This document shows positions 1 through 11,230 of a stretch of 64,000 nucleotides of DNA, in pieces (position 1 is the first letter of the stretch; each line of letters opens with the position of its first letter). Below the pieces are notes generated by a model. It had not been told where the DNA came from and did not search any database. It saw nothing but the letters and a program-made list of their open reading frames with translations. Made by a program: the position numbers and the translations under genes. Source of the stretch: Alloascoidea africana (taxonomy: Eukaryota > Ascomycota > Alloascoideomycetes > Alloascoideales > Alloascoideaceae). The stretch covers positions 744,001 to 808,000 of the forward strand of contig JAKTTT010000002.1 in assembly GCA_030581615.1 (NCBI GenBank). Reading direction: 5' to 3'.

Positions 1-2
1 TG

Positions 3-512
3 CTATTGGATCTAGCTGGTCAGCAACAATCTAAGAAAGCCGAACCAAAACTCAGCGTACTTGATGTCATCAGCAATCATGAGGAAGTACTAAAACCCTT
101 TCTTCAACTGGTCACAAGCTTTTTATTATTCAAAGATACTGGCTGCAATAGTAACGCTACAAATGTGTTACGGAGAATATTGAAGAATATACTCGGTAAA
201 AACGATGCGCTTGACGAGTTTCTCTGTCAAACAGTTTTCGCCTCTTCTCTTCAAGCATTTCTTGACCCATATTTCTCAGATAATAAAAGCGAGCTTTCAT
301 TTGTGCTAGCCGAGATATATGGTTCGCTTCGGCCGAGAACTGAGGTTCCGGCAATTGTACTCACTCAAGCTCTTCCCTCTGTTACTCCTCTCCAACTACA
401 AGAATTTGAAGAGCGATTCTTAAAACAGAAAACTGCTTTAAAAGCCAGGAAACCAATCATTTCAGAGTTTTTATCTACAGCTACTATGGCAGTGGTAAGC
501 CAAAGCCAATAG
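3..512 (+). CDS. C-terminal part of a karyopherin/exportin, probably Msn5 (partial)
   Basis: This is an open frame that enters from the left edge of the window and ends at a stop at 510-512, so only the last ~170 residues are present. The first residues are not a real start. The sequence is helical, with a block reading FLLFKDTGCNSNATNVLRRI followed by a hydrophobic segment and a charged tail. This resembles the last HEAT repeats of exportin-5/Msn5, which exports phosphorylated proteins and some RNAs from the nucleus. The assignment rests on remembered similarity of this C-terminal block only and is moderate. It converges with NCP1, with about 250 bp between the two stops. No intron is visible in the visible part. 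Confidence 0.5.
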   Translation, partial: LLDLAGQQQSKKAEPKLSVLDVISNHEEVLKPFLQLVTSFLLFKDTGCNSNATNVLRRILKNILGKNDALDEFLCQTVFASSLQAFLDPYFSDNKSELSFVLAEIYGSLRPRTEVPAIVLTQALPSVTPLQLQEFEERFLKQKTALKARKPIISEFLSTATMAVVSQSQ

Positions 513-763
513 CTGATACCTACATGTTAAAAATTTGAGCATTAATTACATCATTTCTCGTTTTCTCTTGGTGTCTTTGTTATAAACAAAAGCTTTGGCA
601 TGCTTTATTACTTTTAGTATTTATTTGTCTAAAATGCCTTTGAATTAATTTTTGCATTGTAAATATTATGGTCGTTTTAAAAAGTTTTGCTACTGCATTT
701 AAACGCAATGGATGTCCTTTTATCGTTCTTGATCAATTTCGTACGTAGAAATTAACGTGCAAA

Positions 764-2845
764 CTACCAAACGTCTTCCTGGTAAACGTTTTGAACCTTT
801 AAGCTTTTCACGAGTTCTGCGGCTTTTGTCTCATCGAGACCTCTTTCTTTAGAGATAATCTTTACTAACGAATTCTGAACATCTCGAGCCATACGCGAAG
901 CATCACCACAGACGTAAAAATGGGCACCATCAAGTAGTAGTTGGTTTACCAGTTGGGCATTTTCTGAAAGTTTATGCTGCACATAAACCTTTTTGTCTGT
1001 CTCTCTTGAAAAAGCCGTAAAATATTGCAGCGAATCGCCAAGGACTGCTTTGTACTCTGGCCATTCATCCTTATAAAGAAAGTCTTCGTTCTCTTTCCGA
1101 CTTCCCATAAACAACAAAGTCTCACCAATTTTGGGGACGCCTGAGTTTTTCTGACTGACCCGTTCTCTGACAAAACCTCTGAATGGTGCAACCCCTGTGC
1201 CTGGACCGACCATAATCACCGGTGTGGCTGGGTTGGTAGGAAGCTTAAAAGTTGAACGTCTAACATGGACGGGCAGCTTGAAATTTTCATATTTACCCCT
1301 GGGACCCGATAGGTTGTAGGTGAGATCACTTGCTCTTGAAGTCTCCCCATTCTGTTCTTGCTTGAGGCTCAGTAAGAGGTTTGTCGTGACACCTTTGACC
1401 AAGTGTTCAACGCCAGAATGCTTTTCAGACTCGACAACAGCAGTAATATGAATTGAATTTTTCTCAGACAAGGAGGACGAGGATATCGAATAATAACGTG
1501 GCTGAAGAATGGGAACGTACTCTATCAGAAATGCAAAGGGAATAGCAGGCCAGGGTGCTCCATCCGAGATATACAACAAAGCACGCGCAATATTGAGGAA
1601 TTTCAAGGTGATAGCAGCATGGAATGCGTCTTTATCGGACCCCAGTTTCAGAGCTTTTTCCTTGGCGGCAGTAGTTGGGGCGAAAGACGCCACTGAAAGC
1701 AAAAATTGCCTCGAAACTGCACCGTTCACCTCCAAGTGGTATCTCACAACAGTTTCATAGGTTGTCGGCGTAGGGAAGGAGACAATCACGGTGGGATCAA
1801 TTTTGGTGACATCAATAACGGTGTTCTTCTTATCCTGTAGACCTATTGCCTTAAATATTCTGTCAACCTCCTCGTTGGAATTGCTTGGCCATATGGCGAG
1901 ATGGTCGCCAGTTGAATACTTGAGACCTGAATCTTCCAAGTCAACTTCAGCATGAATGCAGTTACGATCAGTAGAATTGAACAGTTCGCGGGTGGTTGTG
2001 ACAGAGGCAATATACGGTTTGGAGCTGGTAAAAGGTCCAGACAACTCTTCAAGATTAAGATGGTGTTTCGTTGGTTCTCCAACAAAAACGGACTCGTCCT
2101 CTTCAACGGAGATATCAAGCTCGTCAATTTTCAGTGCTGGCTCGTATGCGCTTTCCTTTTCTCCTAGTCCCTTTTCGCTCTTCCAAACGCCAAACATTTC
2201 ATCCTTCCAGGATAAGTAATCTTCATCCATAGTAGCCGTTCCATCGTCTCCAAGTCCAAGAGGCCCAATTCTGTGGGCACCCAGTTTGGTTAACGCTGCA
2301 TCAACGTTTTTGCCCATCGCATTGTAAAACTCGTATGTAGAATTGCCCAGCCCAAAGATTACATAGTTAAGATTTGATAGAGGTTTATCCTCTACTCCTC
2401 CTCCATTCGAAAATTCCACGTTTTCGTCGGAGATAAAATCATAAAACAGGATGGCGTTGTCAGTTGGTTCACCTTCTCCATAGGTGGCTAACACAAAGAC
2501 GACAACCTTATCCTCCGGGATTTGATCCAGGTTTTCAAACTCGTACTCCTCGATATCAGCGACCATCGGCCTTAACGAGAAACGGGAAGCAGCTTCCTTG
2601 GACAAACGAGAGGCATAGTCCTCGGCCGTTCCTGTTTGGGAGCCAAAAAAGACCACTACATTCTTATTGTTTTCCTCCATGCTCTCCAGAATATTTCCAG
2701 TTCCTTCAACGCTGGAGCTGGCGAACTCTGACTTGAGGTCATCGCTAGAACCAGTAGCCCAGAGAGTTCCCTTGGTAAAGTACAGAGTAGTCGCGAGCAA
2801 GAGCGCCACCAGAACCACCAGATCGAGCGTATCAAGATTCGTCAT
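764..2845 (-). CDS. NCP1: NADPH-cytochrome P450 reductase
   Basis: This 693-residue protein is the FAD/FMN flavoprotein that passes electrons from NADPH to microsomal P450s (Erg11, Erg5) and squalene epoxidase in the ER. An N-terminal membrane anchor covers about residues 7-27 (LDLVVLVALLLATTLYF). The flavodoxin-like FMN domain opens with GSQTGTAEDYASRL near residue 68. The FAD-binding RYYSIS motif lies near residue 450, the NADP-binding GPGTGVAPFRGF near residue 547, and the chain ends in the family-typical VYQEDVW with the terminal Trp that stacks on FAD. Length matches yeast Ncp1 (691). The ATG at 2845 is the only sensible start because it places the anchor at the N-terminus. It is tandem with TRM5 on the minus strand, which ends 168 bp upstream. 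Confidence 0.97.
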   Translation of the reverse strand: MTNLDTLDLVVLVALLLATTLYFTKGTLWATGSSDDLKSEFASSSVEGTGNILESMEENNKNVVVFFGSQTGTAEDYASRLSKEAASRFSLRPMVADIEEYEFENLDQIPEDKVVVFVLATYGEGEPTDNAILFYDFISDENVEFSNGGGVEDKPLSNLNYVIFGLGNSTYEFYNAMGKNVDAALTKLGAHRIGPLGLGDDGTATMDEDYLSWKDEMFGVWKSEKGLGEKESAYEPALKIDELDISVEEDESVFVGEPTKHHLNLEELSGPFTSSKPYIASVTTTRELFNSTDRNCIHAEVDLEDSGLKYSTGDHLAIWPSNSNEEVDRIFKAIGLQDKKNTVIDVTKIDPTVIVSFPTPTTYETVVRYHLEVNGAVSRQFLLSVASFAPTTAAKEKALKLGSDKDAFHAAITLKFLNIARALLYISDGAPWPAIPFAFLIEYVPILQPRYYSISSSSLSEKNSIHITAVVESEKHSGVEHLVKGVTTNLLLSLKQEQNGETSRASDLTYNLSGPRGKYENFKLPVHVRRSTFKLPTNPATPVIMVGPGTGVAPFRGFVRERVSQKNSGVPKIGETLLFMGSRKENEDFLYKDEWPEYKAVLGDSLQYFTAFSRETDKKVYVQHKLSENAQLVNQLLLDGAHFYVCGDASRMARDVQNSLVKIISKERGLDETKAAELVKSLKVQNVYQEDVW

Positions 2846-3013
2846 TATTAGAAGTGGAAGTTCGAAACGTTGGGGAAAATCAGGAGAGGGACCAGCATTT
2901 TAAGCTAAGGACGTGGACATCACGTGCACAGCGGATATGCTGAATCGGAGATAAGACAGGTATTTACTATGCGCTCACTAGATACAGAATACGCTCGTAG
3001 CTACCATTAACGA

Positions 3014-4462
3014 TTATATTTCTGGGACTTTGGTTTGTTGGAAAGCAACTTCGGCTGGCAGTCCGAAAGTTACGCAGTACATTGGCTTTCGTGGGGCAAC
3101 GCTTCTCACAAAGTGGAAGTCCAGGTCTTCAAGAGCAATATCATACTGAAGCTCGTCCACAATCCGCTGCCGTATCCTCTGATGTATTTCTTCTTCCGAA
3201 GGTTCTGGTTCATCCACGCTGTATTTCTGAAAGCAGTAAACGTGAATAATCGGTAATTTGAAGTTTTGCGAGTTTGTCTTTAGAAATCGAAACTGCTCAG
3301 ACGAATACAGACCAATAAAATTGTGTAAAAACGAAATTGCGCTATCCGGGAGGTTCATAACAAACCGATGAAATATTGGCGGAATGGGTATCTCTTCTGT
3401 GACGGGAGCCTTCTTTCTTTGCTTCTTTGTGATTGTAATAACAGAATCTTTGTTGGAGCGCTCCAACAACTTTATCGGGGCTGATTTAATAAAAGCGCCA
3501 CCATCTTCATTGTAGGGAAAGACAAATTCCTGGACCTTGTTGAGTTTGATATTGTCGACCATGGACAAGTAACTTTCAGGGTTCAGATCATTAGCGAAAA
3601 CCAAAACCTGCTTCTTTCCCGCTGGCACTGCAAAAGGTCCCACGCCAGCGAATACGTCGCATACGGCTTCTCCCTTCGTGAATGTGTCTATTAGCCGTTT
3701 GTGTTCCGTATGTAGTCTAGAGTTCCAGTACACTTTCGAAAAGTCAAATCTGAATCTGCAGTTCGTTTCATGCTGTTCTACCAGTAGGTTATTCTCGCCA
3801 GCCAGTACCTCCATATCAAATGTTCTGAATACTGTGTCAATCGTATCCAATTTATTTACAACAGTTTTGATCTTGGGATTCTTGTCCAAAATTAGCTGAC
3901 CAATGAGCTGTTTGTAAGGTAGATACTCATCTCTTAGGTTCAAGTGTGCAACATGGCCTACCGTTGTGAAACCAGTGGGGATTTCGTCCAGTAACTCAGG
4001 AGGCAGGACAACGTTTAATATTTCCTCTGCTTTCCAGTAGTCATAACCAAGTTGAAGTTTATAAGAAAGCAGCTCTGCAGAATAATTTTTCAGTGCCTCC
4101 AAAGTCTCTGTAGCTACACTCTGTTCAACATCCTTCGGGTCCGTAATCTCATGCTTTAAAAGAACCGCTTTCCTTGTTTTCTCTTGATTCAGATTAACAA
4201 CATGCGAAATGCTATGTATCTGCAGCAAATCCTCCTTTGCAATGGCATTGAATTTTGAAATATTTCTTGGATCTGGAAAATGCACGGCTACTAAGGGCAG
4301 ATCTCTTACAAAGAACTCACGATCAAGTTCCTTCATTGAGCGGTTAACAGGAGGCTGGAAAGGCCTTCGATAAGCGGCCGTAGAGGACATTCTTGAAAAC
4401 GGATGTTTCGCTCCAGAATAAAAGACCTTGAAGAGGGCGAGATCTGGCAAGGCAAAACGCAT
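3014..4462 (-). CDS. TRM5: tRNA (guanine-37-N1)-methyltransferase
   Basis: Trm5 uses SAM to methylate G37 next to the anticodon, in the nucleus or cytosol and in mitochondria. The class I SAM-binding motif VCDVFAGVGPFAVPAGKK and the NDLNPESY loop are clear, as is the conserved MNLPDSAISFL block; the C-terminus ends KPMYCVTFGLPAEV. I chose the ATG at 4462 because MRFALPDL matches the MKIALPVF start of S. cerevisiae Trm5. The frame is open further upstream to an ATG at 4528, which looks unused. A second in-frame Met 24 residues on (MSSTAAYRRPF) gives a form without the basic leader, as in the known dual-start arrangement. The protein is 482 residues and continuous. It is divergent from RRP4, whose start is only 143 bp away. 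Confidence 0.95.
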   Translation of the reverse strand: MRFALPDLALFKVFYSGAKHPFSRMSSTAAYRRPFQPPVNRSMKELDREFFVRDLPLVAVHFPDPRNISKFNAIAKEDLLQIHSISHVVNLNQEKTRKAVLLKHEITDPKDVEQSVATETLEALKNYSAELLSYKLQLGYDYWKAEEILNVVLPPELLDEIPTGFTTVGHVAHLNLRDEYLPYKQLIGQLILDKNPKIKTVVNKLDTIDTVFRTFDMEVLAGENNLLVEQHETNCRFRFDFSKVYWNSRLHTEHKRLIDTFTKGEAVCDVFAGVGPFAVPAGKKQVLVFANDLNPESYLSMVDNIKLNKVQEFVFPYNEDGGAFIKSAPIKLLERSNKDSVITITKKQRKKAPVTEEIPIPPIFHRFVMNLPDSAISFLHNFIGLYSSEQFRFLKTNSQNFKLPIIHVYCFQKYSVDEPEPSEEEIHQRIRQRIVDELQYDIALEDLDFHFVRSVAPRKPMYCVTFGLPAEVAFQQTKVPEI

Positions 4463-4605
4463 AGACTGAAAAAGTGACTGGCACCCACACCAGACAGTGC
4501 AAAAGATGGTGGGACGGGTAACCACCACTCTTCCAAAACATCAAAATCAAAATTTTGGATCATGTAGGGAAAGAAACAAGCTCTCTCAGCAACTTTGCTT
4601 CAAGC

Positions 4606-5703
4606 ATGGATGTCATTACAATTTCCAGGCCACAGAGGCCACAAGGCCCGGAAAATCTGGATTCAGACATTGAAATGGACGATACTATCGACAGAAAGGT
4701 TACAGATGAAAACGGGCTAGCTTCAAACGTCATCACTCCTGGTGACCTTGTCACCGATGATCCAATCTGGATGAGGTACAGTTGATTATTGTCGCATTGG
4801 AGCTGGTTTCATTGGTCTAACATATAGTTTTATAGAGGCCATGGAACCTATTTTCTAGGGAATAAAACCTACTCGTCAGTCGCAGGAACAATTCTGAGAG
4901 TGAATAGATTGCTCAGCGTTATTCCTTTGAGAAATCGATACTCTCCAGAGACAGGAGATCATGTAATTGGAAGAATAACAGAGGTAGGCCAAAAGCGATG
5001 GAAGGTAGATATCGGTGGAAAGCAGGATGCAGTTCTTATGCTCGGGTCTGTAAATCTTCCGGGAGGAGTTTTGAGACGGAAGTCAGAGGCAGACGAACTA
5101 CAAATGAGAAATTTCTTGAAGGAAGGGGATCTTCTGAATGCCGAAGTTCAATCTTTATTCATGGACGGAGCAGCGTCTCTACATACGCGATCACTGAAAT
5201 ATGGGAAACTGAGAAACGGATATTTTCTATCTGTTCCCTCATCATTAATTGTCAGGTCTAAAAACCATTCTCACCTACTACCTGGAAATATTAGTGTGAT
5301 TTTAGGTGTAAATGGATACATCTGGCTTTCAAAGCCAGTGGCAGCAGCAGATGCTGCCTCTAATCCAATAATTGCCAACACTTTGGCAAAATCTGGTGCA
5401 GGTTCCAAGGGTTATACACCTGGCTCGGCCTCAGTTTCTATTACTCGGTTAGAAGAGGAAAGTTCGTGGGAAATCTATAGCGATTCAAACGATATAATTC
5501 CTTCGATGATAAGGGAAAGAATTGCCAGATATGCCAATTGCATTCGGGCTCTCGCCCATTGCGAAATCAGTATAGATGAGACGAGGATTGTGGCAGCCTA
5601 TGAAGCCAGCATGTCGTATGAATCTGCTGGAGAGCTGGTTGAAAGAGAAGTAATGGAAAGTATAGGCGATGAGGTACTGGCAGTTGAGAAAATGAATAAA
5701 TAA
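4606..5703 (+). CDS. RRP4: Exosome cap subunit Rrp4 (two exons)
   Basis: Rrp4 is an RNA-binding S1/KH cap subunit of the nuclear and cytoplasmic exosome. Exon 1 is 4606-4775, a 60-nt intron is 4776-4835 (GTACAG donor, CTAAC branch site at 4817-4821, TAG acceptor), and exon 2 is 4836-5703. The join falls inside the near-invariant WMR|GHGTYFL block. Downstream are the S1 segment (RITEVGQKRWKVDIGGKQ), LPGGVLRRKS, LHTRSLKYGKLRNG and the KH region with the GVNGYIWL block; the tail is RLEEESSWEIYSD and VMESIGDEVLAVEKM. The spliced protein is 345 residues, close to yeast Rrp4 (359). The ATG at 4606 gives MDVITISR, matching the yeast MSEVITITK start; an upstream ATG at 4555 would add 17 unconserved residues. 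It is convergent with UBX2. Confidence 0.96.
4776..4835 (+). other. RRP4 intron, 60 nt
   Basis: The boundaries are fixed by protein conservation across WMRGHGTY. An AG only six bases past the branch A (at 4826-4827) must be skipped in favour of the TAG at 4833-4835, because only the latter keeps frame. Confidence 0.93.
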
Positions 5704-5889
5704 TTGCTGCAAGGGGAAGTTATTCAGGAGCAGAGGAGGGGAATTTACCATCAACACGAAGATCACACCGTTTATGTGGTGGGTGTATCCCATAAAATTC
5801 TAGGTAAAGGTAAAGGTAACGGAATCTTTATCCCAATGTAGATTATGAATATTCTTAACCTTGCACAGTGCAAGCTCATTCAATGCATT

Positions 5890-7620
5890 CTATAATTCTT
5901 CAACTAATAGATTTCCGTTTGGCCATAATCCCCTAATATCCTTAATTAGTAACCCACAGTTTAGGTCCATTACCTGCCGTGGCATAGGAGACACTAGCTC
6001 AAACATGTAATCGTGTTTGTAGTCTGCAGGCGGAACAAAGCCATTTTCTGAAGCTGTGGAGTATCCTGGAAGTCCAGGTATGGCACTGTTACGATAGCAT
6101 TCGATAAAAGCATACAGCTCCTCAACGGCGCACTCGCCATCAAATCTTCGAAAGATACGTTCACCATTTCCCAACCGAAATGAAACTCTCGCATAACCCC
6201 CGGGCTCCGAAGATGACTTTTTCTGAGGTGGTTCTTTCCGTAGTCGTCTACCCCGCCATAAAATATACTTTCGTCGAAGTTCCTCTCTAGCTTCCTGTGC
6301 CTCTCTCTCCTGTCGTTCTCTTTCTTGCTGTTGTTGAAGCTGAACCAACTCTTGTTGCCGAGCTTCTTCCCTGGCTCTATCCGCAGCTAAACTTGCTTGG
6401 TAGGCGGCGTTTTGCTGTTGTACAATCAGTCTACTTATCTCTCTTTCCTGTTCGTCATGTCTCATTGAGACTAATGAAGGGCCATAACGCTCGATGATTG
6501 ATCCCAGTATCCTGATAAAAGATTCAGCAGATACCTTGCCCTGTAGTCGCCCCAAAACAGACATGGATCGAGGCCCACTTACAGAGTCGTTCGAATTATT
6601 ATTGTGGTTATCTGTGTTCGAATTCAGAGGAGCTATGAGAGCAACGAATGGAAAAGTTGTTGCTTGAAGAGCATATGCCACTTGAAAGGCTTCTGAATCT
6701 TTGACACTTCCTCCCCAAATCAACATATCATTGGAATTAATAAAGTTGAGAACGTCAGTGTTCATCAATGTTTCCTTACTGAACTCGACGGTATCACTGT
6801 GCTCATTGCTCTGTAGATAGATCATCAGCCATTGCAAATTCTTTTTCGCTGTATAAAGAGCCTGGGTATAACCTCCTTGGAATAGAGGAAGCTGCTCAAC
6901 AGATCCAGCTGAAGGTCCAAGCTGTTCTTCAAAATCCGTCTTGAATCTTCTCGCAGTGTCCACTGGGTTTATCAAACGGGGTACGGACCGACTAGCATGA
7001 CGGTTCGATAAATACAGACCAGTCATTCGAGGGATAAAAGGGAAAAACCGACAAAGAAAGTAGAATAGGTCAGAACTCCATTTGAATAGCATAAAGGGAA
7101 CAAAGCATATCGTCTGGATGATGATGAGGAAATGTGATTTTCTACCCTGAGCGGTGCCTTCTGTAGCATCAAGCCGTCCAGAAGTGTTCTCTGGAATGTG
7201 TGACATTCTCTGTAAAAAGGATTCAAATGGCTCTTGAGACTGCGATTGTGATGCGCTGGTAGAAGGTGCTTGGGCAGAATCCAGATCTGAAGTAGATGTT
7301 GAAGGAGGCCTGCCTAAAAGGTTCAGTGGCCATGGCAGGCCAGCTTGTCTAATACGTCTGCCGCCACCAGAAACTCCGGCGAGGTTTGCATCATTCCCTC
7401 CTGTTTCTGCTGTTGCACCGCTGGCACCTGAAGCAATGATGTTGTTCGCATCATTCAGTCCCTCATAATGTGCTATGATAGCCATTTCCAATTGCCAGTT
7501 GGTATTGTTAAGCAGGGTCACTGCTTCCGAAACATTATTCTGCCAGTTTGTGATGTTTATAAACTGCTGCAACGTCTCCTGTTGCAGCGAGTTTAGGCTT
7601 GCTATAGAGTCGCCTGTCAT
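5890..7620 (-). CDS. UBX2: UBX-domain ER membrane protein, Ubx2/FAF2 type
   Basis: Ubx2 recruits Cdc48/p97 to the ER membrane for ERAD, and in yeast also acts at mitochondria and in lipid-droplet control. This 576-residue protein (yeast Ubx2 is 584) has an N-terminal UBA-like region (residues ~10-55, QQETLQQFINIT and EAVTLLNNTNWQLEMAI). A hydrophobic hairpin follows at ~160-195 (FLIIIQTICFVPFMLF ... FYFLCRFFPFIP). Next come a thioredoxin-like UAS domain (~225-400), a charged Gln/Glu/Arg coiled coil (~405-455) and a C-terminal UBX domain starting RVSFRLGNGERIFRRF. The order UBA-hairpin-UAS-coil-UBX is that of the Ubx2/UBXD8 family. The ATG at 7620 gives a family-like start. Convergent with RRP4, 186 bp between stops. 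Confidence 0.93.
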   Translation of the reverse strand: MTGDSIASLNSLQQETLQQFINITNWQNNVSEAVTLLNNTNWQLEMAIIAHYEGLNDANNIIASGASGATAETGGNDANLAGVSGGGRRIRQAGLPWPLNLLGRPPSTSTSDLDSAQAPSTSASQSQSQEPFESFLQRMSHIPENTSGRLDATEGTAQGRKSHFLIIIQTICFVPFMLFKWSSDLFYFLCRFFPFIPRMTGLYLSNRHASRSVPRLINPVDTARRFKTDFEEQLGPSAGSVEQLPLFQGGYTQALYTAKKNLQWLMIYLQSNEHSDTVEFSKETLMNTDVLNFINSNDMLIWGGSVKDSEAFQVAYALQATTFPFVALIAPLNSNTDNHNNNSNDSVSGPRSMSVLGRLQGKVSAESFIRILGSIIERYGPSLVSMRHDEQEREISRLIVQQQNAAYQASLAADRAREEARQQELVQLQQQQERERQEREAQEAREELRRKYILWRGRRLRKEPPQKKSSSEPGGYARVSFRLGNGERIFRRFDGECAVEELYAFIECYRNSAIPGLPGYSTASENGFVPPADYKHDYMFELVSPMPRQVMDLNCGLLIKDIRGLWPNGNLLVEEL

Positions 7621-8648
7621 GTCGTGGCGTCTTGGGTGGTAGCATGAACGTGGATCTTCCCTTCACTTTCGGGATGTTTGCTGTAGGCGGTGGGAGAAAA
7701 CTCCGCGGGTCAACTGGTGGAGCCGGGTCAGCTATCTGGGACCCGTACCGACCAGCACATGCATCTACATTTTACAATGCTTTTTATTCTTGCTCTTTTG
7801 CATAGCCAATACCACTCAGATATACGTTGCCTTTTGAAATGATTGACCCAATCAGTTTAATAAATCAATTGTGAGCTTGTGATGTGGTGAACAGAGGAGA
7901 GGAATGAGTGTTTTTCAATGCACTGACTCATCTCATTGAATTAACAGTGAAATTACATAATACCAAATCTACACCTCCGTTTATTACTTCTTGCAAAGCA
8001 TGGAATCTCTTAATTTTGGCTCATAATTTGATCTGAACATCATCGAATTGACCATTATATTCAAAAGATCCCAATGAGAGCAACGACAATTACAAACACA
8101 AGGAAAATCACTCTAAACTTTCAAAAAGGATTGAAAACATGAGAATCTCAAGAGTTTCCCCTACCATAGTCTCGAGGCCTGTAAGAAACCATCAGTTTCC
8201 TAAGAGGACGACGCTCACATTTCGTTCTCCTCAGGAGCGTAACCATGGAACTAAACATTTCCTTCCAGAAGCAGTTGACAATGCCGAATGACTAATTTAT
8301 ACTCTCGCGAAGACAACACATATCTAACTAATGTCTATTTTTTTCACCTGGCGACGATCGAGGGAGGTTGTACTGTGATCGTTCGACTCTCTTTTCTATC
8401 CTTTGCTAATCTTTTCAGACCTTGGTCTTCTTCAAAAACAGCATCTTTCCTTTGTTGATCCAGCTTGATAGTTCAGAACAAGTAATCACTTAAGTACTGG
8501 ATCTGGTCTCTCTCTTGCTCCCTTTTGCTCTTAGGACGAGATGGCATTGATGCCGGGTGCAGTTTTTGAGTTCATAGAACTCGATTTGCTTTTCAGTTTC
8601 GGATTTTTCCCATATTTCCTTCATAGTGCTGGATTGCCTGATCTGACA
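7621..8648. other. Intergenic, UBX2 upstream region
   Basis: This is about 1 kb without a supportable gene. It holds the UBX2 promoter at its left side and ordinary AT-rich sequence up to the LTR copy at 8.65 kb. No RNA gene was seen. Confidence 0.6.
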
Positions 8649-8649
8649 A

Positions 8650-8867
8650 AGGTGGAAAGTGACGATGTGGAGTGGTGGGGACACACGGAACTAGGAAAGG
8701 CTATCACGAATGTGGTCAGACTAATGAACACGAAAGAAATAGGGAGTCGAAAGGAACTACAGAGGAAGATCTAAAGACTATGTCGTAGATCTAAAGACTA
8801 TGTCGTAGATCTGAGCAATGAGCACGAAGAAGAAACTGGAATCAAAGAGCATGAACTCTTTCTAACA
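8650..8867 (-). repeat. LTR copy at the 3' side of the copia fossil
   Basis: Read on the minus strand it starts TGTTAG (8867 downward). It is a close relative of the copy at 11785-11977. It contains a 20-bp tandem duplication (AGATCTAAAGACTATGTCGT twice, about 8767-8806) that the other copy lacks. A G-rich run just outside its minus-strand start (about 8869-8877) is in the position of a polypurine tract. Confidence 0.75.
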
Positions 8868-11230
8868 CATCCCCCGAAAGTGTACTGTCGAACAACGAGA
8901 CGAGAAAAAGGGAGGAACTGTGAAGATGAGTGTGGTGTCCAACAAGAAAGAAGAAGGCTCAAAAAAAAATGAAAGAAGAGAATGGGTTAAACTTGATAAA
9001 CATACGCGAAGTAAAGCAAGTAATCAAGGCAATGAAATTGGAAGAAATTGGATTTCAGAATCAAAAATATTTGTGAACTGTGATAGAAATCAAACAGTTG
9101 TAGAAGAGAGATTGATGAGTGAGGATAGTTTGCGAATAGTGACTGCAGGTAAAGGTTTAGTCATCATATCTGCAACGTTTTCGTTCGAGCGAATATACTT
9201 GAGTTCGATGTGTCTTTCCACAACGTAGTGTCGAAGAAACATAAGACGGATATCCAAGTGTTTGAGACCACCTCTGGCATTAAGATTCTCGATAAATTCT
9301 ATGGCCGGAACATTATCGACATGCAAAATAATGGGACGAGGGAGTCTAGTTTGAAATAACTCATCAAATAACTGAGTGATGTATAAGCAAGATTTAGTAG
9401 CTTCAGAAGCAGCGTAAAATTCGGCTTCAGTACTTGAACCAGAGACCACGGTCTGAAGTTTGGATTTCCACGCAATAGCAGTGTGGCTAGCAGTGGCCAA
9501 AAAACCTGATCTGGATTTTCGTGTTAATTGATCACCAGCAAAATCAGAATCAGAGTAAAATTGAAGTAGTGGAGGCTGTGAATCTGAAGTTTTAGCAAAG
9601 TTTAAGCCAAGAGATGCAGTACCATAAACATAGCGACCGAGGCGTTTGAGTAACCCAAGGTGCTCAACAGATGGGGAATTAGAAAAACGACCAAGGGTAG
9701 AAAGTGCATAGCATATGTCAGGTCGAGTGCAAGTGGCTACCTAGTTGAGAGAACCAAGTAGGCTTTGAAAATCGGTGGAGTTGATGACGGGACCTTCAAG
9801 GTCTCTGAAGTCCACTTTCAAGATTGGAACAGTGACCGGATGATGATCCAGACCAAACTTATGAGCTACTTCCAGGATATAAGTGTGTTGAGAAATGAGG
9901 ATGACATTTTCTGTTTGGATAATGTCATCTCCTAAGAAGTGTCTCATTTCCCCAAGGTTCTTCACAGCAAATGTCTTGGAAAGGGAAGGAAAAAATAAAG
10001 ATACAAGCTCGGCAGGTCCTGTGCAAGCTAAATCATCCACATAAATGCCTACCATAAGCCAGCGGAGGAGTTCAAATAGAGGCAAGAGTCACTAAAGAGT
10101 CGGAGGAAGTGGAAGACACCATGGTCGTTGAGTTTCAGTATTTCTTTGTTTATTTTGTCGTAAAACTTGAGACCGGCCTCACGAAGTCCATAAAGGCATT
10201 TCTGGAGTCTCCATTTATGTCCAGGAGTAGATGCAAAACCAGGAAGGGGGTGAATATATAAAGGGATAGGACTGTCATACTCAGTGTGCAAAAAGGCCGT
10301 CTTGATGTCGGCTTGAAAAATGTTGAAATTATGACAGGCGGCAAAGGTGGCAAGACACTTAAAGCTGTCAAGTTTGAGGACTGGACTAAAAAGCGAGGTC
10401 TCAGGACTGATGTTTTGTGTGTCCCCCCTACAAGCCAATCTGGCTTTGAATCTTTCAACGTTGCCATTTGTAGGATCAGCTTTGACCGAGAAAACCCAGG
10501 TAGTACCAATGATCTCAAAGTCTACTTTGAGGGTACCAAATGGTTCTTCCTCTCGAAAGACATTGTGGGATATAAAGGCCTCAATTTCTTCTTCCATCGC
10601 CGCTCTCCAGTGTTGACGAAATTCACCCTTCATGGCCTCAGAAAATGTCTTTGCAATGGGTACATCGTTTTTATTTAGGGGTTGGGAGTGGTGATGGACC
10701 AAGAGTGCCCGTTTTGTACGCTTGGTTCTCCGTCCGGATTTAGATGTTGCAGGAAGAAAATCAAGAGGGTCGGTTTCTTTCTTCCTGGAGGAACGTACCA
10801 TTGCTTTGAATCTAGCGGATCTGAGTTGTCGCTTGGAATGACGGGGGCCAGATGTCAGAACAAGATCAACTGAATCGTCTGTTATAGGAGGATCAGACTC
10901 TTCCAGTTGGTCCTTCGCTTTTCGCTCACGGGAGGTTGTGGACCGTTTGCAAGGAGTTGAGGGAGAAGGAGAAACGAAAGAAGTTGTAGAGTCAACTACT
11001 TTGAGAGGAGAGGCAGGAGAGGTGGTAGGGTCGATCATTGTAGGAAGAGCAGGAGTAGAGGTTGCAGAGTTGACAAGATTGGGAGCAGGAATTGTCGAAG
11101 AGTCAACTAGAGCTGTAGTATTTCCAGTAACAAACTTGTCGATAAGGGGTCGTGGTAGGCCCGTAGTGTGTCTGTCGAGGTGGCATGGTTGTTCTTGGGT
11201 GGCTTGATCTCTAACTTTTGTTGGGAAAGG

